Shown piece by piece: positions 50,602 to 57,677 of a DNA stretch of 64,000 bases; within the stretch, counting starts at the first letter, position 1, and each line of letters begins with the position of its first letter. The notes under the pieces are model-generated. The model had not been told where the DNA came from and ran no database searches. It was given only the letters and a program-made list of their open reading frames with translations. The stretch spans positions 16,172 through 80,171 of the forward strand of contig JBBQMG010000001.1 of the NCBI GenBank assembly GCA_038328705.1. The letters are read 5' to 3'. Made by a program: the position numbers and the translations under genes. Source of the DNA: UBA668 sp038328705 (GTDB lineage Bacteria; Actinomycetota; Acidimicrobiia; Acidimicrobiales; Ilumatobacteraceae).

Positions 50602-51489
50602 ATGCGGGCCTTCGTCCCGATGCGCTCCTATCAGCGGCTGTGCAACTCGGGTCTCGACGGCCTGACCAGCACGATCTCCCGCAACCCTGATGTCATCACC
50701 GGTCGGATTCTGGTGAGGGCGTTGGCTGACAACTCAGGCCAGTTCGTGGTGATCGACGGTTCGCGCCATGTCGCCGCGCTGCGGTTGCTGTCCGACACCG
50801 GTGAGTTCCACGGAGCACCGCTGACAGCCGATGTCACCGCCCTGTTCGACAGTTGCCCGGTCACGATCGCGCATCCCGAAACCGACCCGGCATTCGTGCT
50901 CGCGCTGTTGGGTGATGCCACCGAGCCGGGCGCCGACCCGTGGCTGCTGGGCCAACGCGACCATTTGCTGCGCATGCTCGATCGCCAGAGCGTGCACCAC
51001 AGCCAGCCCACGTTGGCCGCTGCCGCGGCCAACAATGCCCAAACGGTTCGCCGCTATCACGGCTACCGCGCGCTGCAGCAGATGATGCAGGACCACGAAA
51101 TCGCGCCGCGTGTGGCAGCGGCGCTGTACCCCCTGTTCCATGCCGCAGTTGGCCGATCGGCAATTCGCAGTTGGCTGGATTGGGACGACAACCTGTGCTA
51201 CTTCATCGACGACACCGGGCTGGACCGTTTCTACCGACTGCTGCTGCCCAGCACCCGCGCTGACGGCACCATCCGCCCGCCATGCATCACCGTCGTTGGC
51301 GATGTCGTGCAGCTCTGCGATGTGCTCGCCGAGCCAGCCGCGCGCACTGAGCTCCTGGATCGCGGCGCGACGCTGGAAGATGCGGTCGAGGTCATCAACG
51401 CCGGTGTGTTCCAGCAGTGGTCGGCACAGGTCGGTGAAGTGGTGGAGACCATGAAGTGGGACCGCCGCCGCTTCGGCCCGCGACCGTAG
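50602..51489 (+). CDS. ParB/Sulfiredoxin-like N-terminal domain protein
   Basis: 295 residues from ATG 50602. The segment ISRNPDVITGRILVRAL and VVIDGSRHVAALRLL resembles the ParB N-terminal nuclease/CTPase fold, where the GxRR-like box is VIDGSRHVAA. A helical middle part (QPTLAAAAANNAQTVRRYHG) could bind DNA. No parA lies nearby, so this is not a partition operon. The frame remains open upstream to 50302 without any ATG, GTG or TTG, and residues such as RVQTLLDVTRLPLRDLLLDP could be coding. The true start is therefore uncertain. Confidence 0.68.
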   Translation: MRAFVPMRSYQRLCNSGLDGLTSTISRNPDVITGRILVRALADNSGQFVVIDGSRHVAALRLLSDTGEFHGAPLTADVTALFDSCPVTIAHPETDPAFVLALLGDATEPGADPWLLGQRDHLLRMLDRQSVHHSQPTLAAAAANNAQTVRRYHGYRALQQMMQDHEIAPRVAAALYPLFHAAVGRSAIRSWLDWDDNLCYFIDDTGLDRFYRLLLPSTRADGTIRPPCITVVGDVVQLCDVLAEPAARTELLDRGATLEDAVEVINAGVFQQWSAQVGEVVETMKWDRRRFGPRP

Positions 51490-51519
51490 CGTCGATCACA
51501 GCCGTCACCTGCCGCTCCG

Positions 51520-51656
51520 CTACTGGATGGTGGCCAGTCCGCCGTCGATCACCAGTTGTTGCCCGTTGAGTAGCTGGCTTCGTTGCTCAGCTGATACAGC
51601 ACACCGTTGGCGATGTCCCAGGCTGCGCCTTGGCGACCGAGGGGTAGATGGCCCAC
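51520..51656 (-). pseudogene. 3' remnant of a short-chain dehydrogenase, frameshifted
   Basis: On the minus strand 51656-51570 reads VGHLPLGRQGAAWDIANGV and then LYQLSNEASY, the typical C-terminal segment of SDR enzymes. A single missing base between 51570 and 51567 shifts the frame, after which NGQQLVIDGGLATIQ and a stop follow, completing the family C-terminus. Upstream, a stop codon and unrelated sequence replace the Rossmann core. It lies 123 bp beyond the 3' end of the alcohol dehydrogenase gene on the same strand. Confidence 0.8.
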
Positions 51657-51778
51657 CGTTCGATTGGCGCCGGTCGACGGTGGCACCGCTCAGGTGGCCA
51701 CGACGATCAGCGCCGTCGTCGACGCGACGCCGATCGTCGCTCCGATCTGGTCAGCAACGAACGGCTGGAGCGGCCCGA

Positions 51779-52810
51779 CTACATCGTCGTCACGACGGAC
51801 ACGCCTGGCTGGGTGAATGCTCCCATCGCAGGAAGTGCCGTCGGGATGTCGGCGAGTGACAACCTTTGCGTGATCATCGCGGCTGGGTCGACTTGACCCG
51901 CCGCCATCATCGCGAACACCTGGTCGAAGCGCGATGCCGACAGCCCGTGCACGCCGTGCAGTTCCAGCTCGTCGCGAATGACACGCGAGATCGGCAACTC
52001 GGCCGTGGCGGTGGGGAACAGCCCGATCTGCACGTGGCGCCCGAGTGCCCGCAGGCACAGGATCGAGTTACTGGAAGTGGCGGCGTGGCCGAGGCAATCA
52101 ACCGAGACGTGGACGCCACCGACCAGGTCGTGCAGCGCGACGCCTACGTCGTCGATGCTCGAAGCGTCGAGCGTGAGATCGGCGCCGAGAGCGACAGCGA
52201 GTGCCAACGCATCGGGCGAGATATCGACAGCAACCACCTGCGCCCCGATCGCGCGACCGAACGCTATGGCCGCCAGACCGACACCTCCGCAGCCGTGCAC
52301 GCACAGCACTTCGCCAGCAACCAGCCGCCCGCGTTCGATCACGCCCCGGTAGGCGGTACTCACTCGGCAACCGACCAGCGCGGCGGCCTCGTCGGATACG
52401 TCAGCTGGCACGAGCACAGCATTCGTGTCGGCAAATGGCACCGTCGTATGGGTCGCGAACGCACCCCAGCGAGTGAAGCCCGGCTGCTGTTGCCGACGGC
52501 AGACCTGGTGCTGGCCGAGTAGGCACGGCTCGCAGGAACCGCAGCCACATACGAAGGGCGCAACCACACGATCGCCCTGTCGCAGCCCTCGCACACCTTC
52601 GCCCACCGCCACGACGCGGCCCACGAACTCGTGACCACCAACGTGCGGACACACGATGTCCGGGTCCGTGCCATGCCAACCGTGGTAGTCGCTGCGACAC
52701 AACCCGACTGCCAGCACCTCCACCACGGCCTCACCCGCAGCCGGCGTCGGGTCGGCTACATCGACGATCTCGATCGGGCCTCGGAACTCTTCGTAGACAG
52801 CGGCTCTCAT
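51779..52810 (-). CDS. zinc-dependent alcohol dehydrogenase (MDR superfamily)
   Basis: 343 residues. Catalytic zinc ligands lie in VGLCRSDYHGWH and GGHEFVG; the structural zinc lobe is CGCGSCEPCLLGQHQVC with four cysteines. The NAD(P)-binding turn is VLCVHGCGGVGLAAIA followed by VVAVDIS. It should oxidise an alcohol or reduce an aldehyde in the cytosol; the substrate is unknown. The SDR remnant downstream suggests an older, larger catabolic or redox operon. Confidence 0.92.
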   Translation of the reverse strand: MRAAVYEEFRGPIEIVDVADPTPAAGEAVVEVLAVGLCRSDYHGWHGTDPDIVCPHVGGHEFVGRVVAVGEGVRGLRQGDRVVAPFVCGCGSCEPCLLGQHQVCRRQQQPGFTRWGAFATHTTVPFADTNAVLVPADVSDEAAALVGCRVSTAYRGVIERGRLVAGEVLCVHGCGGVGLAAIAFGRAIGAQVVAVDISPDALALAVALGADLTLDASSIDDVGVALHDLVGGVHVSVDCLGHAATSSNSILCLRALGRHVQIGLFPTATAELPISRVIRDELELHGVHGLSASRFDQVFAMMAAGQVDPAAMITQRLSLADIPTALPAMGAFTQPGVSVVTTM

Positions 52811-52846
52811 ACCGACACCCTATGGAGTGGCGCTACGGTCGCAGGT

Positions 52847-52996
52847 ATGACCGACACTGCTCGTCTACCATCACCGAATGCGGCAGGCCCGTGTCTCAGC
52901 TGCGGTTCGCCGCACGCGCACAGTTGGCAGACACCCGATGGCCCGGCGAGGCTGTGCCCGCCGTGCGCGACCTTGAACGGCCTCGGCTGCCCGTAA
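52847..52996 (+). CDS. 49-residue zinc-ribbon-like protein
   Basis: Starts at ATG 52847, 36 bp from the divergent alcohol dehydrogenase start. Two CxxC knuckles, CLSC and CPPC, are separated by 21 residues rich in Gly, Ser and His, and a fifth Cys is in GLGCP. This spacing suits one bound zinc. Small proteins of this kind are often overlooked; the function is unknown. Confidence 0.65.
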   Translation: MTDTARLPSPNAAGPCLSCGSPHAHSWQTPDGPARLCPPCATLNGLGCP

Positions 52997-53008
52997 CGCG
53001 TTCCTGCG

Positions 53009-53731
53009 CTACAGGTTGCGGCGCATCATCGAGTGCACTCGCTCCCAGTGCTGCTCGGAAGCGAAACGGTTGTACCGATCGGTCCCGCGCGGCGCGTAGC
53101 CGTGCACCGCGTCGGTGTAGAGGTCGAACCGGTATCGAACTCCCCCGGCATCCATCGCTGCACGCAGCTGGTCCAACTGCTCGGCTGGCGCGGTCGGGTC
53201 TTCGTGAGCCCAGCCGAGGTACACCTCGGCCTTCGCTGCTTCGAGACCGATGTGCGGCGAGTCGGGCGTTTCGCGCACCATCCATGCGCCATGAATCGAC
53301 GCAATCGCGGCGATCCGCTCGGGCATCGCTTTCGCCAACGCCAAAGTGAGCCCGCCGCTCATACAGAAGCCGACTGCACCGACGTTGCCGCCGCGTGCAG
53401 CAGAGTCTGCCGCGGCGACGGCCAACAATGCCTCGGCGTCGCTGATGATGTTGGTGGGCGTGACGGTCGCCATCAGGTCGCGACGGACATGCATGTCCTC
53501 GTCGCTCATCCCGAACTCACGGAACGGGCCGCCACGATAAAAGAGATACGGCAGCATCACATAATAGCCGGCGGTAGCCAGGCGCGAAGCCATGTCCTTG
53601 AGCTGCGGGCGAATGCTGGGCGCATCCATCAGGTACAGCACCACCGGGTGCGGGCCATCACCTTCCGGGTGGAAGATGAACGTCTTCATCTCGCCCTCGG
53701 CCGTGACCACTTCGAGCTCGCGTTCGATCAT
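53009..53731 (-). CDS. dienelactone hydrolase family protein
   Basis: 240 residues from ATG 53731; the 31-codon upstream extension is rejected. The nucleophile elbow carries Cys in VGAVGFCMSGGLTLALA, as in dienelactone hydrolases. The catalytic His is in AVHGYAPRG, and the Asp is likely in YLGWAHEDPTAP. The fold is alpha/beta hydrolase without signal peptide. Dienelactone hydrolases open lactones in aromatic degradation, but many homologues act on other esters. It is divergent from the F420-type reductase gene by 56 bp. Confidence 0.9.
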   Translation of the reverse strand: MIERELEVVTAEGEMKTFIFHPEGDGPHPVVLYLMDAPSIRPQLKDMASRLATAGYYVMLPYLFYRGGPFREFGMSDEDMHVRRDLMATVTPTNIISDAEALLAVAAADSAARGGNVGAVGFCMSGGLTLALAKAMPERIAAIASIHGAWMVRETPDSPHIGLEAAKAEVYLGWAHEDPTAPAEQLDQLRAAMDAGGVRYRFDLYTDAVHGYAPRGTDRYNRFASEQHWERVHSMMRRNL

Positions 53732-53787
53732 GCTGGCAGTCTCGCGCTCTCGAACGAGCAACGGACAGCCCGGCGTAGCATGATGCG

Positions 53788-54231
53788 ATGAGCATCGAAG
53801 GCACCTACGTACCAAGTCCGTCACAGTGGGTTCGTGATCAGATCGAAGCGTACGAACGCAGCGGCGGCACCGAAGCCAACACGCTGCGCGACACCGGCAT
53901 CCCGGTCATCATCGTCACGATGAAGGGCAAGAACAGCGGCAACGTGCGCAAGATCGCATTGATGCGCGTCGAGCACGAGGGCGAGTATGCGTTGATCGCT
54001 TCGATGGGTGGCGCACCCACCAATCCGGTCTGGTACAACAACCTCGTGGCCGACCCGGAGACCGTCACTGTGCAAGACGGCCCGGCACCCTTCGCCGTCA
54101 ACGTGCGCGAAGTCACCGGCGACGAGCGAACGCTGTGGTGGGACCGTGCCGTCGCAGTGTTCCCGAACTACGCCGAGTATCAAGAGAAGACGTCGCGCAC
54201 GATTCCCGTGCTCATCGCTGTCCGGCGCTGA
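53788..54231 (+). CDS. deazaflavin (F420)-dependent reductase, Ddn-like
   Basis: 147 residues. The family pattern is seen as TLRDTGIPVIIVTMKGKNSG, RKIALMRVEHEGEYALIAS and GGAPTNPVWYNNLVADPETV, close to Mycobacterium Ddn. These enzymes use reduced coenzyme F420 to reduce quinones or nitro compounds, often near the membrane. It implies that the organism makes F420. The gene is single and convergent with the DUF4097 gene, with a 45-bp structured repeat between the two stops. Confidence 0.93.
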   Translation: MSIEGTYVPSPSQWVRDQIEAYERSGGTEANTLRDTGIPVIIVTMKGKNSGNVRKIALMRVEHEGEYALIASMGGAPTNPVWYNNLVADPETVTVQDGPAPFAVNVREVTGDERTLWWDRAVAVFPNYAEYQEKTSRTIPVLIAVRR

Positions 54232-54242
54232 CGAACGGCCAA

Positions 54243-54287
54243 CGCCGGGCCGGAATATCGCAGCCCGTGCAACATTCTGGCCCGGCG
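54243..54287 (+). repeat. 45-bp structured palindromic element, family S copy 3
   Basis: Arms CGCCGGGCC and GGCCCGGCG pair perfectly, the inner stem is GAAT/ATTC, and the loop ends GTGCAAC. Relative to the other copies, stem changes on the left arm (T to C) are matched by changes on the right arm (A to G). It lies between two convergent stop codons, where it could also act as a bidirectional terminator. Confidence 0.8.
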
Positions 54288-54303
54288 TCGGGCCTTCGAC
54301 TGA

Positions 54304-55065
54304 TCAGACGGAACGAACGATTCGAATGTCGCCCGAGACGGTCTTCAGCTTCACGCGAACCGGGCGACGCTGGCCTGGGGTTGGCGCCGCGGGCTCGGGC
54401 ATGGAGGCCTTGCCGCTGACGGTCGAGATGTCAGCTTCCACGCGGATGCCGCTGGGCAGGCCCATGCGGACGTCGCCGGAGATCGAGCGCACGGAGATGT
54501 CGCTGCCGTCGCAGTGACCGATGCGGGTGGAGCCGCTGGTGGAGCGCACGTTGACATCGCCGGCGCAACGGTCGATGCGCAGCTCGCCGGAGGTGAGCGT
54601 GGCATCGACGCTGCCACCGACGGTGCGCAGCGAACAGTCACCCGACACAGTGGAGATGGACACGTCGCCCTCGACGGCACCACAGGTGACGTCGCCCGAG
54701 GCGGTGGTGATCTCCAGCCGCGCAGCGCCGTCGGTCTCGATACCGCCCGACGCAGTACGAATGCGGACGTTGCCAAGACGGCCCGACAGGCGCACGTCGG
54801 CCGTGGCGACATCGACGAACACATCGGTGCCGGCGGGAACCGCGACGTTCACCCGGCAGCTGCGGCCACGGATGGACCATCGCGAGGGGTGACGGACGGC
54901 GACGCGGTCTCCAGTCTTGGAGATTTCGAATTCGGCGGCCGAGGACGAGTCGAGCGCCAGCAGGATGAAACCAGCGTCACCGACGTGCACCTCGACCACC
55001 CCAACGGGGACATTCACCTCCAACGTGGGGTGCTCGCCAACCGGCCACTGTTCCTGACGAATCAT
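54304..55065 (-). CDS. DUF4097-type beta-helix protein
   Basis: 253 residues. Short repeated strands dominate: VRIRTASGGIETDGAARLEI, TASGDVTCGAVEGDVSISTV, SGDCSLRTVGG and SGELRIDRCAGDVNV. This is the DUF4097 right-handed beta-helix pattern, also called adhesin-like. No signal peptide is present, so the protein is probably cytoplasmic. It is the last gene of an operon with the ribbon-helix-helix gene 9 bp upstream. Similar pairs are common in actinomycetes, but the role is unknown. Confidence 0.88.
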   Translation of the reverse strand: MIRQEQWPVGEHPTLEVNVPVGVVEVHVGDAGFILLALDSSSAAEFEISKTGDRVAVRHPSRWSIRGRSCRVNVAVPAGTDVFVDVATADVRLSGRLGNVRIRTASGGIETDGAARLEITTASGDVTCGAVEGDVSISTVSGDCSLRTVGGSVDATLTSGELRIDRCAGDVNVRSTSGSTRIGHCDGSDISVRSISGDVRMGLPSGIRVEADISTVSGKASMPEPAAPTPGQRRPVRVKLKTVSGDIRIVRSV

Positions 55066-55074
55066 GACAACTCT

Positions 55075-55530
55075 CTACAGGTCGAAACTGTGCGTTGCAC
55101 GGAAACCCCGCTCGGCGGGCGGCTTCTTGGCCCGCTTGGCCAGCGCATCGAGCACCCAACCATTGACGCTGGCGCCGGCGGTTTCGGCCGCATCCTCGAT
55201 CAGGACCTTGAGTGACGGCGAGACGCGTAGGGTGATACGGGCGTCGAGATCCTCAGCGGCTGCGACCGGCTCGGGTGTCGCTGCCTGCTCAGTTATGCGC
55301 AGTGAGGGGTCGCCATCGACCAGCAACAGATCGACCGTGCGGTCGGGCAACTGTGCCCGCACCTCGCACGCGGCCTGCTCGGCCAGGTCCATCGCCGCCT
55401 GGCGCAGGGCCGGGGCGAGCGCTTGGGCCAGATGGTCGAGCGCTTCCTCGACGGCGACATCGCCACCGGCCAGCGGCCCCTGCGCAGCCAGTGCAGCCTG
55501 GACCGCGTTGATGACGGGCTGAATCTGCAC
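55075..55530 (-). CDS. ribbon-helix-helix DNA-binding protein (HicB/Arc-like C-terminus)
   Basis: 151 residues. The C-terminal segment ARITLRVSPSLKVLIEDAAE followed by TAGASVNGWVLDALAKRAKK is a ribbon-helix-helix domain: the strand ARITLRV would enter the major groove and the two helices dimerise. The N-terminal ~85 residues are Ala-rich and helical (ALDHLAQALAPALRQAAMDL). HicB-like domains occur in toxin-antitoxin systems, but no HicA toxin is adjacent. Three 11-bp repeats over the operon promoter (55685-55717) are its likely binding sites, giving autoregulation. Confidence 0.85.
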   Translation of the reverse strand: MQIQPVINAVQAALAAQGPLAGGDVAVEEALDHLAQALAPALRQAAMDLAEQAACEVRAQLPDRTVDLLLVDGDPSLRITEQAATPEPVAAAEDLDARITLRVSPSLKVLIEDAAETAGASVNGWVLDALAKRAKKPPAERGFRATHSFDL

Positions 55531-55536
55531 GGTGGA

Positions 55537-55674
55537 TCAGCCCCAGCGACGATCGTCGACACGCGTCGAGTCGCGGCGCAGGCGGCTCTGCTGGCGCAGA
55601 CGGCGCAGACGGCGCAGACGATCGGTGTGGATTGCAGCAATCAGCTCGGGGTTGTGGTGGAGTGGAAACATCAT
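55537..55674 (-). CDS. 45-residue Arg/Leu-rich leader protein of the ribbon-helix-helix operon
   Basis: ATG 55674 (or 55671) follows GAAGGGAT at good spacing. The product begins MMFPLHHNPELIAAIHTDRL and continues with an LRRLRRLRQQSRLRR stretch, which would form a basic amphipathic helix. It is the first gene after the iterated promoter and ends 6 bp before the ribbon-helix-helix start. It is too short to be found by routine gene calling. Function unknown; a DNA- or membrane-binding peptide is plausible. Confidence 0.68.
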   Translation of the reverse strand: MMFPLHHNPELIAAIHTDRLRRLRRLRQQSRLRRDSTRVDDRRWG

Positions 55675-55684
55675 CGGATCCCTT

Positions 55685-55726
55685 CAGCGATGTCACAATG
55701 ATGTCATAATGATGTCACGCTGTCAA
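55685..55726 (-). promoter_or_regulatory. TTGACA promoter with three tandem 11-bp repeats
   Basis: On the minus strand TTGACA (55726-55721) is followed 3 bases later by TGACATCATTA, TGACATCATTG and TGACATCGCTG in tandem, an exact 11-bp period (55717-55685). A -10-like CATCAT falls 17 bp after TTGACA, inside the second repeat. The spacing of one helical turn suits side-by-side binding of ribbon-helix-helix dimers. Confidence 0.75.
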
Positions 55727-57528
55727 AAGGAGAACTTCAGTCCCTCGAAACGGCCATCGCTGCGCCATTGGTCGATGTAGGTGAAGAATGCCACCGGTCC
55801 GTCGGGATAGCCACTGGAGTTCAGCCGCTCTCGGCGCCCCATTGGCTTGCCCTCGTTGTTGTAGTAACCCGGGGTGCAGTCCGGGTTGCCACCGAACGAG
55901 CGCGGGTTGCTCTCCAGCAGCGCGATCCACGCGTCCTCCGCCTCCTTCGTGACTTCCACCTCGGCGGCGTCGACCGCGAGCGCGTGGCTCAGGATCGCGG
56001 CAATGGTGGAGCCGGCCTCGGTGAGGTTCTGTGTGATGTTGGAGATCAGGTTGGCGCCCTGGCTGGGGCCGACGATGAACAGGTTGGGGAAGCCGTGCAC
56101 GTTCATCCCGTGCATGCTGTACATCCCGTCCGCCCAGTGCTCGGTCAGGCTCTCGCCACCGCGGCCGAAGGTTTCAAAACCAGAGCGGCGAGCGGCGCCG
56201 GTACCCACTTCGAAGCCCGATGCGAAGATGATGCAGTCCAATTCGTAGTGCACGCCACCCACCCACACGCCGGTCTCGTCGATGCGCTCCACGCCCTTGC
56301 CGTCGGTGTCGATGAGATGAGCGCCGGGCTCGTTGAACGCCTGCAGGTATTCGTCGTGGAAGCACGGGCGCTTGCACAGCTGACGAAACCACGGCTTGAG
56401 GTGCTGAGCGGTTTCCTCGTCGGCAACGACGGTGTCGACGCGGTGGCGAATCTCGGCCATCTTCTCGTCGTCGCTCTCCTCGTACGCCCGCAGCATCATG
56501 TCGGGGCCGAACTCAGCGCCCTCGGTCACCAGGCCCACCACGCGGTCGCGGATGCGCTTGGAGATGTCGGTCCAGCCGTCCATCACCAGGTCCTCGTCGG
56601 TGAAGCCCCCGGTCTGCAACGTGGCGAAGTTGGTCAGCCAGCGCTTCTGCCAGCCAGGCTCGAGCGTGTCGAACCACTCGGGATCGAGCTCGTGATTGTT
56701 GCGGATGTCGATGCTGGACGGCGTGCGTTGGAACACGAACAGCTCGCCGCTGTCGCGGGCCAGTTGCGGGATGCATTGCACCGCGGTGGCACCAGTACCG
56801 ATGATGCCGACGCGCTTGCCGGCGAGGTTGGCCAGTGGCGCGCCGGCCGGGTCGCCGCCGGTGTACTCGTAATCCCATCGGCTGGTGTGGAACGCGTGGC
56901 CACCAAACGAGTCGATACCGGGGATGCCGGGCAGCTTCGGACGGTGCAGCGGGCCGGTACCCATCGCCACGAACTTGGCCGTCATGCGATCCCCGCGGTC
57001 GGTGTGGATGACCCAACGCGAAATGTCGTCGTCCCACTCCAACTTGGTCACCTGCGTGGAGAACAGCGCATTCTCATAGAGGCCGAACGTGGTGCCGATC
57101 CGCTTCGCATGCGCATGGATCTCGGGTGCGTAGACGTACTTCCTGGTGGGCATGTGCCCCGTCTCCTCCAGCAGCGGCAGGTACACCATCGCCGCCGTGT
57201 CGCACATCGCACCCGGGTAACGGTTCCAGTACCAGGCGCCGCCGAAGTCGCCGCCGCCTTCGATGATGCGAACGTCGTCGATACCGGCCTGCTGCAGACG
57301 GGCACCGGTCGTGAGGCCGGAGAAGCCTCCGCCGATGAACGCGACCATGACCTCATCGAACAGTGGTTCGCGCTCGACACGCGACACATACGGGTCGTCG
57401 AGGAAGTGTGCGAAGCGCCCGGTCGGTTCGAGGTACTGCTCGTTGCCGTCGGGTCGGACCCGCTTGTCGCGCTCGGCGCGATACTTCGCTCGCAGGTCTG
57501 CCGGGTCAGTGATCTCCGTCGCACTCAT
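55723..57528 (-). CDS. flavin-containing monooxygenase, Baeyer-Villiger type
   Basis: 601 residues. The FAD motif is VAFIGGGFSGLTTGARL. The Baeyer-Villiger fingerprint appears as FGGHAFHTSRWD (consensus FxGxxxHxxxW/D), and the NADPH motif is RVGIIGTGATAVQCIPQLA. A further conserved segment is GGDFGGAWYWNRYPGAMCD. The enzyme should insert oxygen next to a carbonyl carbon or oxidise a heteroatom using NADPH and O2. Its 3' end reaches into the promoter region of the ribbon-helix-helix operon. No catabolic partner genes are adjacent. Confidence 0.93.
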   Translation of the reverse strand: MSATEITDPADLRAKYRAERDKRVRPDGNEQYLEPTGRFAHFLDDPYVSRVEREPLFDEVMVAFIGGGFSGLTTGARLQQAGIDDVRIIEGGGDFGGAWYWNRYPGAMCDTAAMVYLPLLEETGHMPTRKYVYAPEIHAHAKRIGTTFGLYENALFSTQVTKLEWDDDISRWVIHTDRGDRMTAKFVAMGTGPLHRPKLPGIPGIDSFGGHAFHTSRWDYEYTGGDPAGAPLANLAGKRVGIIGTGATAVQCIPQLARDSGELFVFQRTPSSIDIRNNHELDPEWFDTLEPGWQKRWLTNFATLQTGGFTDEDLVMDGWTDISKRIRDRVVGLVTEGAEFGPDMMLRAYEESDDEKMAEIRHRVDTVVADEETAQHLKPWFRQLCKRPCFHDEYLQAFNEPGAHLIDTDGKGVERIDETGVWVGGVHYELDCIIFASGFEVGTGAARRSGFETFGRGGESLTEHWADGMYSMHGMNVHGFPNLFIVGPSQGANLISNITQNLTEAGSTIAAILSHALAVDAAEVEVTKEAEDAWIALLESNPRSFGGNPDCTPGYYNNEGKPMGRRERLNSSGYPDGPVAFFTYIDQWRSDGRFEGLKFSF

Positions 57529-57590
57529 GCGCCCGATGGTAGGAGAGCAAGTTCCGCCACCACGGATCGCAAGCCCCTGCGACCCTGACG

Positions 57591-57637
57591 AGCTTCGGCG
57601 TTGAGGTGCGGTATAGCCGCACTTCAGCGCCGAAGCT
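57591..57637. terminator. 47-bp palindrome, family D copy 3, after the third ECF cassette
   Basis: The arms AGCTTCGGCGTTGAGGTGCG and the matching CGCACTTCAGCGCCGAAGCT give a 21-bp stem, counting one further G-C pair, with two G-T type positions and a TATA loop. The first 16 bases equal those of copy 1 at 27557. It lies 41 bp after the stop of the membrane protein gene and probably ends that transcript. Confidence 0.75.
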
Positions 57638-57677
57638 GTCGCGTTCTTCGCCAGCGGACCCCGGTGAGTCCGACGAG

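Noticed and set aside
55075..55530. A HicA/HicB toxin-antitoxin pair
   Set aside because: The ribbon-helix-helix part is HicB-like, but neither neighbour resembles a HicA or other toxin.
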